NCBI RefSeq assembly: GCF_009831215.1
Contig: NZ_WUTW01000001.1
Coordinates: 1,259,423 to 1,323,422 of the forward strand
Source: Actinomadura rayongensis
GTDB lineage: Bacteria; Actinomycetota; Actinomycetes; Streptosporangiales; Streptosporangiaceae
DNA: 64,000 nucleotides
Direction: 5' to 3'
In this document: positions 1 to 7,668 of the stretch, piece after piece
How positions within the stretch are numbered: position 1 is the first letter of the stretch
Layout of the letters: each line of letters starts with the position of its first letter
The notes under the pieces: model-generated
What the model saw: the letters and a program-made list of their open reading frames with translations, nothing else
Databases searched by the model: none
Told to the model about the DNA's origin: nothing
Made by a program: the position numbers and the translations under genes

Positions 1-1
1 G

Positions 2-343
2 ATCGTGTCGTGCCCGTCGTGCGGGCGCGCGCAGGTGGACGTCTACACGCTCGCCGAAGAGGTGTCGGCCGGGCTCAAGGGCTTCCCGGTGCCGCTGCGC
101 GTCGCGGTGATGGGCTGTGTGGTGAACGGCCCGGGCGAGGCGCGCGAGGCCGACCTCGGGGTCGCGTCCGGCAACGGCAAGGGCCAGATTTTCGTGCGCG
201 GCGAGGTCGTCAAGACCGTCCCGGAGGCGCTGATCGTGGAGACGCTCATCGAGGAGGCGATGCGGATCGCCGAGGAGATGGGCATCGAGGTCGGCGAGGA
301 CGGCTCGGTGTCGGGTCCCGGCGCGGAGGTGACCGTGGGCTGA
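2..343 (+). CDS. ispG: 4-hydroxy-3-methylbut-2-enyl diphosphate synthase, C-terminal part (IspG/GcpE)
   Basis: This is the 3' end of ispG; the 5' part lies left of the window. IspG reduces methylerythritol cyclodiphosphate to HMBPP in the non-mevalonate isoprenoid pathway and carries a [4Fe-4S] cluster. The visible reading frame opens with the cluster motif SCPSCGR, followed about 25 residues later by GCVVNGPGE, which supplies the third cysteine ligand and the C-terminal domain signature. About 113 residues remain, ending with an acidic, glycine-rich tail. In actinomycetes ispG is normally followed closely by a GNAT gene; here three hydrolase genes intervene. Identification is firm; only the start is missing. 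Confidence 0.95.
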   Translation: MVSCPSCGRAQVDVYTLAEEVSAGLKGFPVPLRVAVMGCVVNGPGEAREADLGVASGNGKGQIFVRGEVVKTVPEALIVETLIEEAMRIAEEMGIEVGEDGSVSGPGAEVTVG

Positions 344-401
344 TCCGCCCGCCGTCGCACCGTACGTCCGGAACGTTCCCTCGTTCCGAGGTCATCGGCG
401 C

Positions 402-446
402 AGGCTCCGGTGCCATCGTCCGCAACGGACGGTGATGCCGGAGCCT
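402..446 (+). terminator. Terminator 1 after ispG
   Basis: The outer arms AGGCTCCGG (402-410) and CCGGAGCCT (438-446) pair perfectly, and an inner TCCG/CGGA stem closes a CAA loop. The hairpin is followed by TTT. It lies 58 nt after the ispG stop. Confidence 0.65.
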
Positions 447-472
447 TTCGCGTTTGCGCAGGTCGCGCCGTC

Positions 473-498
473 CGGCCCCCGGGTCCGCCCGGGGGCCG
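473..498 (+). terminator. Terminator 2 after ispG
   Basis: A perfect 11-bp stem CGGCCCCCGGG / CCCGGGGGCCG with loop TCCG is followed by TTT. It stacks behind the first hairpin and insulates ispG from the hydrolase genes. The rest of 499-650 holds no gene I can support; it should contain the promoter of the first hydrolase, but I see no convincing -35/-10 pair. Confidence 0.65.
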
Positions 499-663
499 TT
501 TCCGTGGGCGCCGGACGCGCGCCTCACGGAACGGACTCCGTCGGGTCACGATCCCGCATCCCTTCCTTCCGGCCTCTGCCGCCACAAATGCCGGAATGAC
601 AAGGATCCTCCCGGAATGCGCATCGAGGTCCCTTCGCTCGGGGACCGCGCAGGAGGAGGATTC

Positions 664-2307
664 GTGAAGAAGTTCGTCAGCGCCGCGGCGGTGGCGGGGC
701 TGAGCCTCACCGGGCTCGCCGGGGCCGCCGCGTCACCAGCCCTGGCGGCTCCGGGCGGCGAACCCGCGGCCGGACTCGCCTGGCATTCGTGCTCCGCGGA
801 CATCATCGCCGCCGTCAAGCCGTACGACGCGCTGAGCGATGTGAAGGTCTCCGAGACCATCCGCTGCGCGGAGCTGAAGGTCCCGCTGGACTACTCCCGG
901 CCGAACGGCACCACGATCACGATCGAGGTGACCCGGACGCCGCACACCGGCTCCGGCCCGGCCAAGGGCGACCTCGTCGTCAACCCCGGCGGTCCCGGCG
1001 GCAGCGGCGCCCCCTTCGGCGCCCGCGTGTTCGCGCAGAACTCCCCGGCGATGAAGGCCGCCTACAACGTCATCGGGTTCGACCCGCGCGGCGTCGGCAG
1101 CAGCGTCCCCGCGCTGAGCTGCGACCCCGAGACCTACAACGCGCCGCGCCCGGCGTACGGGACCGGGGACCCCAAGTCGGTCGACATCTGGTTGAAGCGG
1201 TCCAAGGACTACGCGGCCAAGTGCGCGGCGTCCGACAAGATCGGGCTGCTGAACCACGTCACGACGATCGACTCGGCGCGCGACGTGGAGTCGATCCGCA
1301 AGGCGCTCGGCAACAAGAAGCTCGACTACTACGGCGCGTCCTACGGGACGTACCTCGGCGCGGTCTACGCCACCCTGTACCCCGACAAGGTCGGCAAGAT
1401 GGTGATGGACGGCGTCGTCGGCCCGAAGGGCGTCTGGTACCAGGCGAACCTCGACCAGGACGTCGCGTTCGACAAGAACATCGACTACTACTTCGGCTGG
1501 ATCGCCAAGTACGACTCGCTCTTCCACCTGGGCTCGACGCAGGCCGAGGTGCGCTCGTTCTACTACGGCCTGCGCAAGAAGCTCGCGACCGACCCGGTCC
1601 GCCAGACGCTCGACGGCCAGGAGGTCGCGGTCGGCCCGGACGAGCTGGACGACGTCGTGCAGAACGCGGCCTACCGGCGCAGCCAGGCCGTGTGGGGCAC
1701 CTACGCGGCGGGCCTCGCGGCCTACAAGGCGGGCGACCTGGAGACGTTCGCCGGCACGTTCGGCGCGGGCACGACCGGCGGCGCGGACGACAACGGCTGG
1801 GCGATGTACCTCGCCACGCAGTGCACCGACGTCCAGTGGCCGCTGGACTGGAAGAAGTGGCAGCGCGACAACGACCGCATCAACCGCAGGCACCCGTTCC
1901 TGACGTGGAGCAACGCGTGGTTCAACGCGCCGTGCCTCTACTGGCAGGGCAAGGCGCGGACGCCGGTGGACATCGGCAAGGTCCGCAACTTCCCCGAGAA
2001 CATCCTGATGTTCGAGGCGACGGCCGACGCGGCGACCCCGTACGCGGGCGCGCTGGACATGCAGCGGCGGCTCCCGGACGCGAGGCTGGTCGTGCAGGAC
2101 GGCGACCGCACGCACTGCATCGTCCACCGGGGCTCGGCGGCCGTGGACGCCTACTTCGACGCCTACTTCCTGACCGGGAAGCGGCCGGACCGGCGGACAG
2201 TGCACGTGCCGCAGCTCGGTGACCCGGTCCCGCCGGGCGCCTCGGCGACCGCGAAGTCGGCGGCGAGGACGGCGACGCTCCCGCCGAAGCTGGACGTTCT
2301 GCGCTAG
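664..2307 (+). CDS. Secreted alpha/beta-hydrolase, tripeptidyl aminopeptidase-like (copy 1)
   Basis: This is a secreted serine exopeptidase-like hydrolase of the Streptomyces Tap/SlpD type (MEROPS S33). The GTG at 664 is chosen because AGGAGGAGGA ends 3 nt before it and it opens a classic signal peptide: two Lys, a hydrophobic core, and a cut near ALAA at about residue 28. The protein has 547 aa. NPGGPGGSG at about 107 forms the oxyanion region and is followed by GFDPRGVGSS. The nucleophile is Ser226 in GASYGTYLG, Asp455 lies in ADAATPY, and His484 lies in DRTHC, so the triad is complete. A TAP-like C-terminal domain is present. The likely role is removing N-terminal tripeptides from extracellular proteins. 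It is the first of three tandem paralogues; the exact substrate is inferred. Confidence 0.88.
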   Translation: MKKFVSAAAVAGLSLTGLAGAAASPALAAPGGEPAAGLAWHSCSADIIAAVKPYDALSDVKVSETIRCAELKVPLDYSRPNGTTITIEVTRTPHTGSGPAKGDLVVNPGGPGGSGAPFGARVFAQNSPAMKAAYNVIGFDPRGVGSSVPALSCDPETYNAPRPAYGTGDPKSVDIWLKRSKDYAAKCAASDKIGLLNHVTTIDSARDVESIRKALGNKKLDYYGASYGTYLGAVYATLYPDKVGKMVMDGVVGPKGVWYQANLDQDVAFDKNIDYYFGWIAKYDSLFHLGSTQAEVRSFYYGLRKKLATDPVRQTLDGQEVAVGPDELDDVVQNAAYRRSQAVWGTYAAGLAAYKAGDLETFAGTFGAGTTGGADDNGWAMYLATQCTDVQWPLDWKKWQRDNDRINRRHPFLTWSNAWFNAPCLYWQGKARTPVDIGKVRNFPENILMFEATADAATPYAGALDMQRRLPDARLVVQDGDRTHCIVHRGSAAVDAYFDAYFLTGKRPDRRTVHVPQLGDPVPPGASATAKSAARTATLPPKLDVLR

Positions 2308-2318
2308 GAGTCACGAGT

Positions 2319-2346
2319 CAGGGCCCCGGGTCATCCCGGGGCCCTG
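2319..2346 (+). terminator. Terminator after hydrolase copy 1
   Basis: A perfect 12-bp GC stem CAGGGCCCCGGG / CCCGGGGCCCTG with loop TCAT lies 12 nt after the stop codon. It is followed by GAAACG with no strong T-run. Confidence 0.7.
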
Positions 2347-2523
2347 AAACGTTCCCGGAGATCACAAAGTTTCACGAAGTTCGTCACGATTGCGCATCGC
2401 TTGCCGCAGGACCCTTCGGGTGAACTGCCCAACTCGCCACAATCCTCTCGGTTTGCGCACTATCAGCGTCCGCGGCGCGTCCGGCCCCCGCTCGTCCCGG
2501 GCGCCCGCCGACAAGGGGGTTTC

Positions 2524-4104
2524 GTGAAAAGGCTCGTAGTGATCACCGCCGCCGCGGCGGTCGCGGTGGGCGGCACGGCCGCCGTCGCCACCGCCGCCGC
2601 GCCCGCGGGCGCCCCGGTCCAGGCCGGGAAGGTGGCGTGGTCGGCCTGTCCCACCGATGTGACGGGCGGCGTTTATCTCAAGAACGCCGAGTGCGGCCAG
2701 GTGACCGTCCCGCTCGACTACCGGAAGCCGAACGGGAAGAAGATCTCCGTCGCGGTGTCGCGGGTGAAGCACACCGCGAAGGACTACCAGGGCGTCCTGC
2801 TCGGCAACCCCGGCGGGCCGGGCGGCTCCGGGCTGTACCTGTCCGGCGGGCTCGCGGCCTGGCTGCCGCCGGACGTCGCGGCCAAGTACGACATCATCGG
2901 CTTCGACCCGCGCGGCGTCGAGTCGAGCAAGCCGGCGCTGTCCTGCGTGCCGAACTACTCCGACCCGGTCCGTCCGGACTACGTGCCGTCCAGCGTGAAG
3001 GACGAGAAGGTCTGGCTGGCGCGTTCGAAGAAGTACGCGGACGCGTGCGCGAAGAAGTACGGCTGGCTGCTGCCGTACATGCGGACGACCGACGCCGCCA
3101 AGGACATCGACTCGATCCGCGTGGCCCTCGGCGCCAAGCAGATCAGCTACTACGGCTTCTCCTACGGCACCTACCTCGGCTCCACCTACGCCACGCTGTT
3201 CCCGACGCACGTCAAGCGCATGGTGCTGGACGGCAACGTGGACACGCGCGAGGTCTGGTACAAGGGCCAGCTCAGCCAGAACGTCGCGTTCGAGCGCAAC
3301 ATGAAGCTCTGGTGGGGCTGGGTCGCCAAGTACGACTCCCTCTACCACCTGGGCGCGTCCGAGAAGGCCGTCGAGAAGAAGTACTACGCGATCCGCGCGG
3401 CGGCCAAGAAGAGCCCGATCGGCAAGAAGATCGGCCCGGACGAGCTGGACGACACCGTCCTCAGCGCCGGCTACAACACCGGGTACTACATCCCGTTCGC
3501 CGAGGCGCTGTCGGCGTGGGCGACGAAGAAGGACCCCGCCCCGCTGCTGGACTGGCTGTCGGAGGGCGGCGGCGACAACGGCTTCGCGGTCTACAACGCC
3601 GTCCAGGCCGTGGACGCCCCGTGGCCCGCGAGCTGGAAGACCTGGCATGACGACGCGACGCGGCAGTACGCGTCGGGCATCCGGTTCAATTCGTGGTCGA
3701 ACACCTGGTTCAACGCGCCGATCCACTACTGGCGCTACCAGGGCAAGAAGACGTTCCCGGTCGGGTCGAAGAAGGCCCCGTCGATCCTGCTCGTGCAGTC
3801 CACGCTGGACGCGGCCACGCCGTACCCGGGCGGCCCGCAGATGCGCTCGCTGTTCCCGTCCGCGCGGCTCATCGCCGAGAAGGGCGGCAAGACCCACGCG
3901 AACACGCTGAACGGCAACGCCTGCCTCGACGACCGCGTCGCCGCGTACCTGACGAACGGCAGTCTCCCGGCGCGCAAGCCGGGCCGGACCGCCGACCTCG
4001 TCTGCGCGGCGCTGCCCGCGCTGAACGACCCGGTGCCGGGCGCGACGGCCAAGGCCGCCGTCGCGGGCGCGCCGAGCAAGAACCTGCTCATCGGACGTCC
4101 GTAA
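2524..4104 (+). CDS. Secreted alpha/beta-hydrolase, tripeptidyl aminopeptidase-like (copy 2)
   Basis: This is a paralogue of the preceding gene, 526 aa. The GTG start at 2524 follows AAGGGGG with a short spacer and opens a signal peptide (MKRLVV then a long Ala/Val core, probable cut after ATAAA). The family landmarks are NPGGPGGSG, GFDPRGVESS, nucleophile Ser213 in GFSYGTYLG, Asp429 in LDAATPY and His458 in KTHAN. The mature protein is notably Lys/Tyr-rich. A terminator lies on each side, so it is probably transcribed alone. The predicted function is an extracellular aminopeptidase or esterase of family S33; tripeptide specificity is inferred from Streptomyces relatives. Confidence 0.87.
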   Translation: MKRLVVITAAAAVAVGGTAAVATAAAPAGAPVQAGKVAWSACPTDVTGGVYLKNAECGQVTVPLDYRKPNGKKISVAVSRVKHTAKDYQGVLLGNPGGPGGSGLYLSGGLAAWLPPDVAAKYDIIGFDPRGVESSKPALSCVPNYSDPVRPDYVPSSVKDEKVWLARSKKYADACAKKYGWLLPYMRTTDAAKDIDSIRVALGAKQISYYGFSYGTYLGSTYATLFPTHVKRMVLDGNVDTREVWYKGQLSQNVAFERNMKLWWGWVAKYDSLYHLGASEKAVEKKYYAIRAAAKKSPIGKKIGPDELDDTVLSAGYNTGYYIPFAEALSAWATKKDPAPLLDWLSEGGGDNGFAVYNAVQAVDAPWPASWKTWHDDATRQYASGIRFNSWSNTWFNAPIHYWRYQGKKTFPVGSKKAPSILLVQSTLDAATPYPGGPQMRSLFPSARLIAEKGGKTHANTLNGNACLDDRVAAYLTNGSLPARKPGRTADLVCAALPALNDPVPGATAKAAVAGAPSKNLLIGRP

Positions 4105-4115
4105 GGTCCCCGGTG

Positions 4116-4147
4116 CGGGCCGGTCACGGGAAGCCGTGACCGGCCCG
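4116..4147 (+). terminator. Terminator after hydrolase copy 2
   Basis: A perfect 14-bp stem CGGGCCGGTCACGG / CCGTGACCGGCCCG with loop GAAG is followed by TTCTGTTT. This is one of the clearest intrinsic terminators in the window. Confidence 0.85.
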
Positions 4148-4231
4148 TTCTGTTTCCTTCGCATCTGTCGCGAATCGCGGGACTCGCCGCCTGGACGGGG
4201 ATCCGGAGCGTCCACCGGTAGTAATCGACGG

Positions 4232-5770
4232 GTGCTGACCACCCTCGGCAAGGGCGCCCTCGGGGGCGCCGCCGCCTGCCTCGCCGCCGCGACCCTCACC
4301 TCCAGCCTCCCGGCCCGGGACGGCACGGCCGCCGCCGGCGCCCCGCCCGCCGTGGCGTGGGCGCCGTGCCCGAACCAGGACCCCGTCGAGGGCGCCCGGC
4401 TGCGCGGCCTCGACTGCGGGACGCTGCGCGTGCCGCTCGACCACGCCCGTCCCGGCGGCGCGACGATCACCCTCGCGCTGACCCGGCTCCGGCACACCGC
4501 CGCGCGGAGCCGGGGCGTCGTGCTGCTCAACCGGGGCGGTCCCGGCGCGCACGGCCGCGACATGCCCGCCGACTTCCGCGCCGCGTTCGCGCCCGACGTC
4601 GTCGCGGCCTACGACTGGATCGGCTTCGACCCGCGCGGCGTCGGCGCGAGCCGGCCCGCGCTCGTCTGCGACACGTCCTACCTGAATCCGGGCAAGCCGC
4701 GCGCGGACACGCGTCCGGCGAGCACCGCCGAGGAGAACGCCTGGCGCGCCCGCGCCCGCGCCTACGCGCGCGACTGCGCGCGCCGCTACGCGCGCTACCT
4801 CCCGCACCTCGGCACCGCCGACTGGGTCCGCGACATGGACGCGATCCGGGCCGCGCTCGGCGCGTCCCGCGTCAACTACCTCGGCTACTCCTACGGCAGC
4901 TACCTCGGCGCGGTGTACGCGTCGCGCTACCCCGGACGGGTCGGGCGCTTCGTCCTCGACAGCGTCGTCAAGCCGAGCGGCGTCTGGTACGCCGACAACC
5001 TCGGGCAGAACGTCGCGTTCGAGAAGCGGATCGGGCAGTTCTTCGCGTGGATCGCCCGCAACCGGGACGTCTACCGGCTCGGCGGGGACGCCGGGGCCGT
5101 CCGGGCGTCCTACGAGAAGGCGCGGGCGCGGCTGAAGGCGCGGCCCGCGTTCGGGCTCGTCGGGCCGTCGGAGCTGGACGACCTGTTCCTCAACGACGGC
5201 TACACCCAGACCACCTGGAGCCGCCACGCGCGCGCCCTGGCGGACTATCTGCGCGGTGACACCTCCGGGCTGCGGCGCGAGTGGAAGCCGCCGTCCCGGC
5301 TCGACCAGAACAACTTCGCCGTCTACACCGCCACGCAGTGCCGCGACGCGGCCTGGCCGCGCGACTGGCGGGTCTGGCACCGCGACAGCGCCCGGCAGTT
5401 CCGGCAGGGCTACCGGTTCGAGACGTGGGGCAACACCTGGTACAACGCGCCGTGCGCCTACTGGCCCCTGACCGGCGGTCCCGCGCCGGCGGTCGGCGGG
5501 ACGGCCGCGCCGCTGCTCGTCCAGGCGTCCGACGACGCCGCCACGCCCTACGACGGCGCGCTGGAGACGCACCGGCTGTTCCCGAACTCGCGGCTGCTCG
5601 TCCAGGCGGGCGGCGGCGACCACGGCGTCACGCTCGGCGGCGACCGGTGCGTGGACGGCGCCGTCGCGGCCTACCTGCGCGACGGCACGCTGCCCCCGGC
5701 CGGTCCCGGCGTGGACGCCACCTGCACGGCCGGGCCGCCGCCCGCCGCGAGCCGGGCCGTCGCGCACTGA
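4232..5770 (+). CDS. Secreted alpha/beta-hydrolase, tripeptidyl aminopeptidase-like (copy 3)
   Basis: Third tandem paralogue, 512 aa from the GTG at 4232. The open frame extends upstream to 4136, but that part overlaps the terminator of copy 2; the GTG at 4232 gives a plausible signal peptide (VLTTLGKGALGG then an Ala-rich core) although no clear ribosome site precedes it. The family landmarks are present: GFDPRGVGAS, nucleophile Ser220 in GYSYGSYLG, Asp435 in DDAATPYDG and His464 in GDHGVT. The oxyanion motif is RGGPGAHG rather than PGGPGGSG, and the protein is Arg-rich where copies 1 and 2 are Lys-rich. It is therefore the most diverged copy and may differ in substrate. Confidence 0.82.
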   Translation: MLTTLGKGALGGAAACLAAATLTSSLPARDGTAAAGAPPAVAWAPCPNQDPVEGARLRGLDCGTLRVPLDHARPGGATITLALTRLRHTAARSRGVVLLNRGGPGAHGRDMPADFRAAFAPDVVAAYDWIGFDPRGVGASRPALVCDTSYLNPGKPRADTRPASTAEENAWRARARAYARDCARRYARYLPHLGTADWVRDMDAIRAALGASRVNYLGYSYGSYLGAVYASRYPGRVGRFVLDSVVKPSGVWYADNLGQNVAFEKRIGQFFAWIARNRDVYRLGGDAGAVRASYEKARARLKARPAFGLVGPSELDDLFLNDGYTQTTWSRHARALADYLRGDTSGLRREWKPPSRLDQNNFAVYTATQCRDAAWPRDWRVWHRDSARQFRQGYRFETWGNTWYNAPCAYWPLTGGPAPAVGGTAAPLLVQASDDAATPYDGALETHRLFPNSRLLVQAGGGDHGVTLGGDRCVDGAVAAYLRDGTLPPAGPGVDATCTAGPPPAASRAVAH

Positions 5771-5777
5771 CGATCGC

Positions 5778-5799
5778 CGACGTCATAGGCTTGACGTCG
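5778..5799 (+). promoter_or_regulatory. Inverted repeat framing a -10-like hexamer upstream of the GNAT gene
   Basis: CGACGTCA (5778-5785) and TGACGTCG (5792-5799) are exact 8-bp inverted arms. The 6-bp spacer TAGGCT is itself a TANNNT -10 match. A repressor bound here would cover the promoter of the downstream acetyltransferase gene. This is inference from symmetry only. Confidence 0.45.
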
Positions 5800-5854
5800 T
5801 GGTCATGACAGCGCTGAGGCCGCACGCGCCTCGGCTCCGCCGGAGCCGGTGACG

Positions 5855-6703
5855 ATGCGGATGCTGGGGTCGCCGCCGGTGCGGCTCCTCGACGACCGGT
5901 ACCGCGACGACGTGCTCGCGCTGCTGGACGCCGACCCGGTCGCGAACGTGTTCGTCGGGTCGCGCGTCCACGCCGCCGGGCTGGACCCGCGGCGCCTCGG
6001 CGCGCAGATGTGGGGCTACCTGCGCGAAGGGCGGCTGACGGCGGTCTGCTACGCGGGCGCGAACCTCATCCCGGTGAACGCCGGGCTCGCGGCCGTCCGG
6101 GCGTTCGCCGAGCGCGCCCACGCGCAGGGCCGCCGCTGTTCGTCCATCGTCGGGCCGGTGGACGCCGTCGGGGAGATGTGGGAGATCCTCGGTCCGTACT
6201 GGGGGCCGGCGCGGGCCGTGCGGGCGGCGCAGCCGGTGATGGCGACGTCCAGCCCGCCGCCGGTGCCGGGCGATCCGGCGCTCCGCCGGGTCACGATGGA
6301 CGACTTCGACCTTATTTACCCGGCCTGCGTGAAGATGTTCACCGAGGAGGTCGGTATCTCCCCGAACGTCGGCGACGGCGGCGTGCTGTACCGGGCGCGG
6401 GTCGCCGAGCTGATCCGCGCGGGCCGCGCGTTCGCCCGGATCGAGGACGGCCGCGTCATGTTCAAGGCCGAGATCGGCGCCGTCACCCCGCGCGCCTGCC
6501 AGGTGCAGGGCGTGTGGGTGCCGCCGGAGCTGCGCGGGCGCGGCCTGTCGGTCGCGGGCATGGCGGCGCTGATCGGGGAGGCGCTGCGGACCGTCGCGCC
6601 GACCGTCTCCCTGTACGTCAACGACTACAACACGCGGGCGCGCGCCGCGTACCGCCGCGTCGGGCTGCGCGAGACGGGCACGTTCATGTCCGTCCTGTTC
6701 TGA
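5855..6703 (+). CDS. GNAT N-acetyltransferase with DUF4081 N-terminal domain
   Basis: Two-domain protein of 282 aa. The N-terminal half (about 1-130) matches the DUF4081 region typical of actinobacterial acetyltransferases encoded near ispG. The C-terminal half (about 150-282) is a GNAT fold with the acetyl-CoA loop VPPELRGRGLS and the usual last-helix pattern LYVNDYNTRARAAYRRVG. The ATG at 5855 is 9 nt after GGAG; a GTG at 5849 and an ATG at 5861 are alternatives. That GGAG lies in the arm of a small hairpin (GGCTCC/GGAGCC, 5833-5847), so initiation could be modulated by folding. The substrate is unknown. It is the backbone neighbour of ispG, separated here by the three hydrolases. Confidence 0.85.
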   Translation: MRMLGSPPVRLLDDRYRDDVLALLDADPVANVFVGSRVHAAGLDPRRLGAQMWGYLREGRLTAVCYAGANLIPVNAGLAAVRAFAERAHAQGRRCSSIVGPVDAVGEMWEILGPYWGPARAVRAAQPVMATSSPPPVPGDPALRRVTMDDFDLIYPACVKMFTEEVGISPNVGDGGVLYRARVAELIRAGRAFARIEDGRVMFKAEIGAVTPRACQVQGVWVPPELRGRGLSVAGMAALIGEALRTVAPTVSLYVNDYNTRARAAYRRVGLRETGTFMSVLF

Positions 6704-6709
6704 TCGGGG

Positions 6710-6715
6710 TAACGT
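6710..6715 (+). promoter_or_regulatory. -10 box for a leaderless start
   Basis: TAACGT ends 7 nt before the GTG at 6723. No ribosome site is visible, which suggests a leaderless transcript for the first HTH gene. Confidence 0.45.
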
Positions 6716-6722
6716 CCGGGCC

Positions 6723-7556
6723 GTGGACTTCCCCGCAGCACTGCGCGACGCCGTCCACGAGTCCGGGCTGACCCTGGAGCGCATCCGGCACCGGCTGGCC
6801 CGGCGCGGCCTGACGGTGAGCGTCGCGACGCTCAGCCACTGGCAGCGCGGACGCACCCGGCCCCGGTCCCGTCCGGTCGTCGCGGCGCTGGAGGAGATCC
6901 TCGGGGTGGAGGCGGGCACGCTCACCGCCCGGCTGGACGACCCCGCGCCCGACTCGGCCGGGCTCTGGCCGGATCCGGACGGCTACACCCGGCTCGTCGC
7001 GCAGTTCGACCGGTCCGGGGACCGGCGCCTGGAGCGGCTGAGCGTCCACGACGTCCACCGGCTCGGCCCCGACCGGCGCGCCGCCGGGCTGACCGTGCGG
7101 GAGGTGCTGCGCTCCACCGGCGACGACGTGGACCGCGTCGTCTGCGTCCATCCCGTCCCGGCGGCGGGCGCCGAGCTGACCGGGCTGCGGTACTGCCGGC
7201 CGGGCCGCGTCCGGGGCGCGGGCGGCCTGCTCGGCTTCGAGCTGATCTTCGATCGGGTGCTCGGACCGGGGGAGACGGCGGTGGTCGAGTACGGATTGCG
7301 GCCGTCCGGCCCGGGCGGGCGCGGCGGGACGGCGCGGCGCTACCGGCGCGTGTTCCCCCGACCCGTCCGCGACTACCTCGCGATCGTCCAGTTCGACCCG
7401 GCGGTGCTGCCCGCCCGCTGCTACGGCTTCACCGGCGCCGACGGGCGCGCGCGGCACCCGCTCGGCGAGCTGTGGATCGGGACGTCCGGCAGCGCCCACC
7501 TCGCGCTCGCCGACGTCCGGCGGGGAGTCGCCGGGCTGGAGTGGGAATGGGATTGA
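6723..7556 (+). CDS. Helix-turn-helix protein with conserved uncharacterised C-terminal domain (paralogue A)
   Basis: 277-aa protein whose function I do not recognise. Residues about 15-62 form an XRE/Cro-like helix-turn-helix, with LTLERIRHRLARRG, then VSVATLSHWQRGRTRP, then a helix like a short repressor. Residues about 85-277 form a second domain shared with the adjacent gene. Common landmarks are LSVHDVHRLGPDR, FELIFDRVLGPGET, EYGL, FDPAVLPARCY and a C-terminus ending EWEWD. No membrane segment or known enzymatic motif is seen. The start is GTG, probably leaderless. The C-terminal domain looks beta-rich and could sense a ligand or partner. It is probably a DNA-binding regulator in a tandem duplicate pair. 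Confidence 0.75.
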   Translation: MDFPAALRDAVHESGLTLERIRHRLARRGLTVSVATLSHWQRGRTRPRSRPVVAALEEILGVEAGTLTARLDDPAPDSAGLWPDPDGYTRLVAQFDRSGDRRLERLSVHDVHRLGPDRRAAGLTVREVLRSTGDDVDRVVCVHPVPAAGAELTGLRYCRPGRVRGAGGLLGFELIFDRVLGPGETAVVEYGLRPSGPGGRGGTARRYRRVFPRPVRDYLAIVQFDPAVLPARCYGFTGADGRARHPLGELWIGTSGSAHLALADVRRGVAGLEWEWD

Positions 7557-7566
7557 CCGCATTCGC

Positions 7567-7595
7567 TTGGTTTCCGCAGACCGCCGACTTACAGT
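7567..7595 (+). promoter_or_regulatory. Predicted promoter of paralogue B
   Basis: -35 TTGGTT (7567-7572), a 17-bp spacer and -10 TACAGT (7590-7595) are followed by a leader of about 70 nt and GGAGG six nt before the ATG at 7669. The geometry is good for a housekeeping actinobacterial promoter. Confidence 0.55.
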
Positions 7596-7668
7596 GAGTG
7601 TCGACGGAGCAAGATCAGAAGTCAGGGGCCGTCACGGGGGCCGGCCGGACCCGATCCGGAGGCCGAAG

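Noticed and set aside
454..663. Upstream extension of hydrolase 1 to position 454
   Set aside because: It would run through the second ispG terminator and bury the signal peptide; the GTG at 664 has an ideal ribosome site.
733..2205. Long minus-strand open frame opposite hydrolase 1
   Set aside because: It is a mirror frame caused by GC-rich third positions; its Arg/Val/Ala-rich translation has no family motif and lies opposite a gene with a complete triad.
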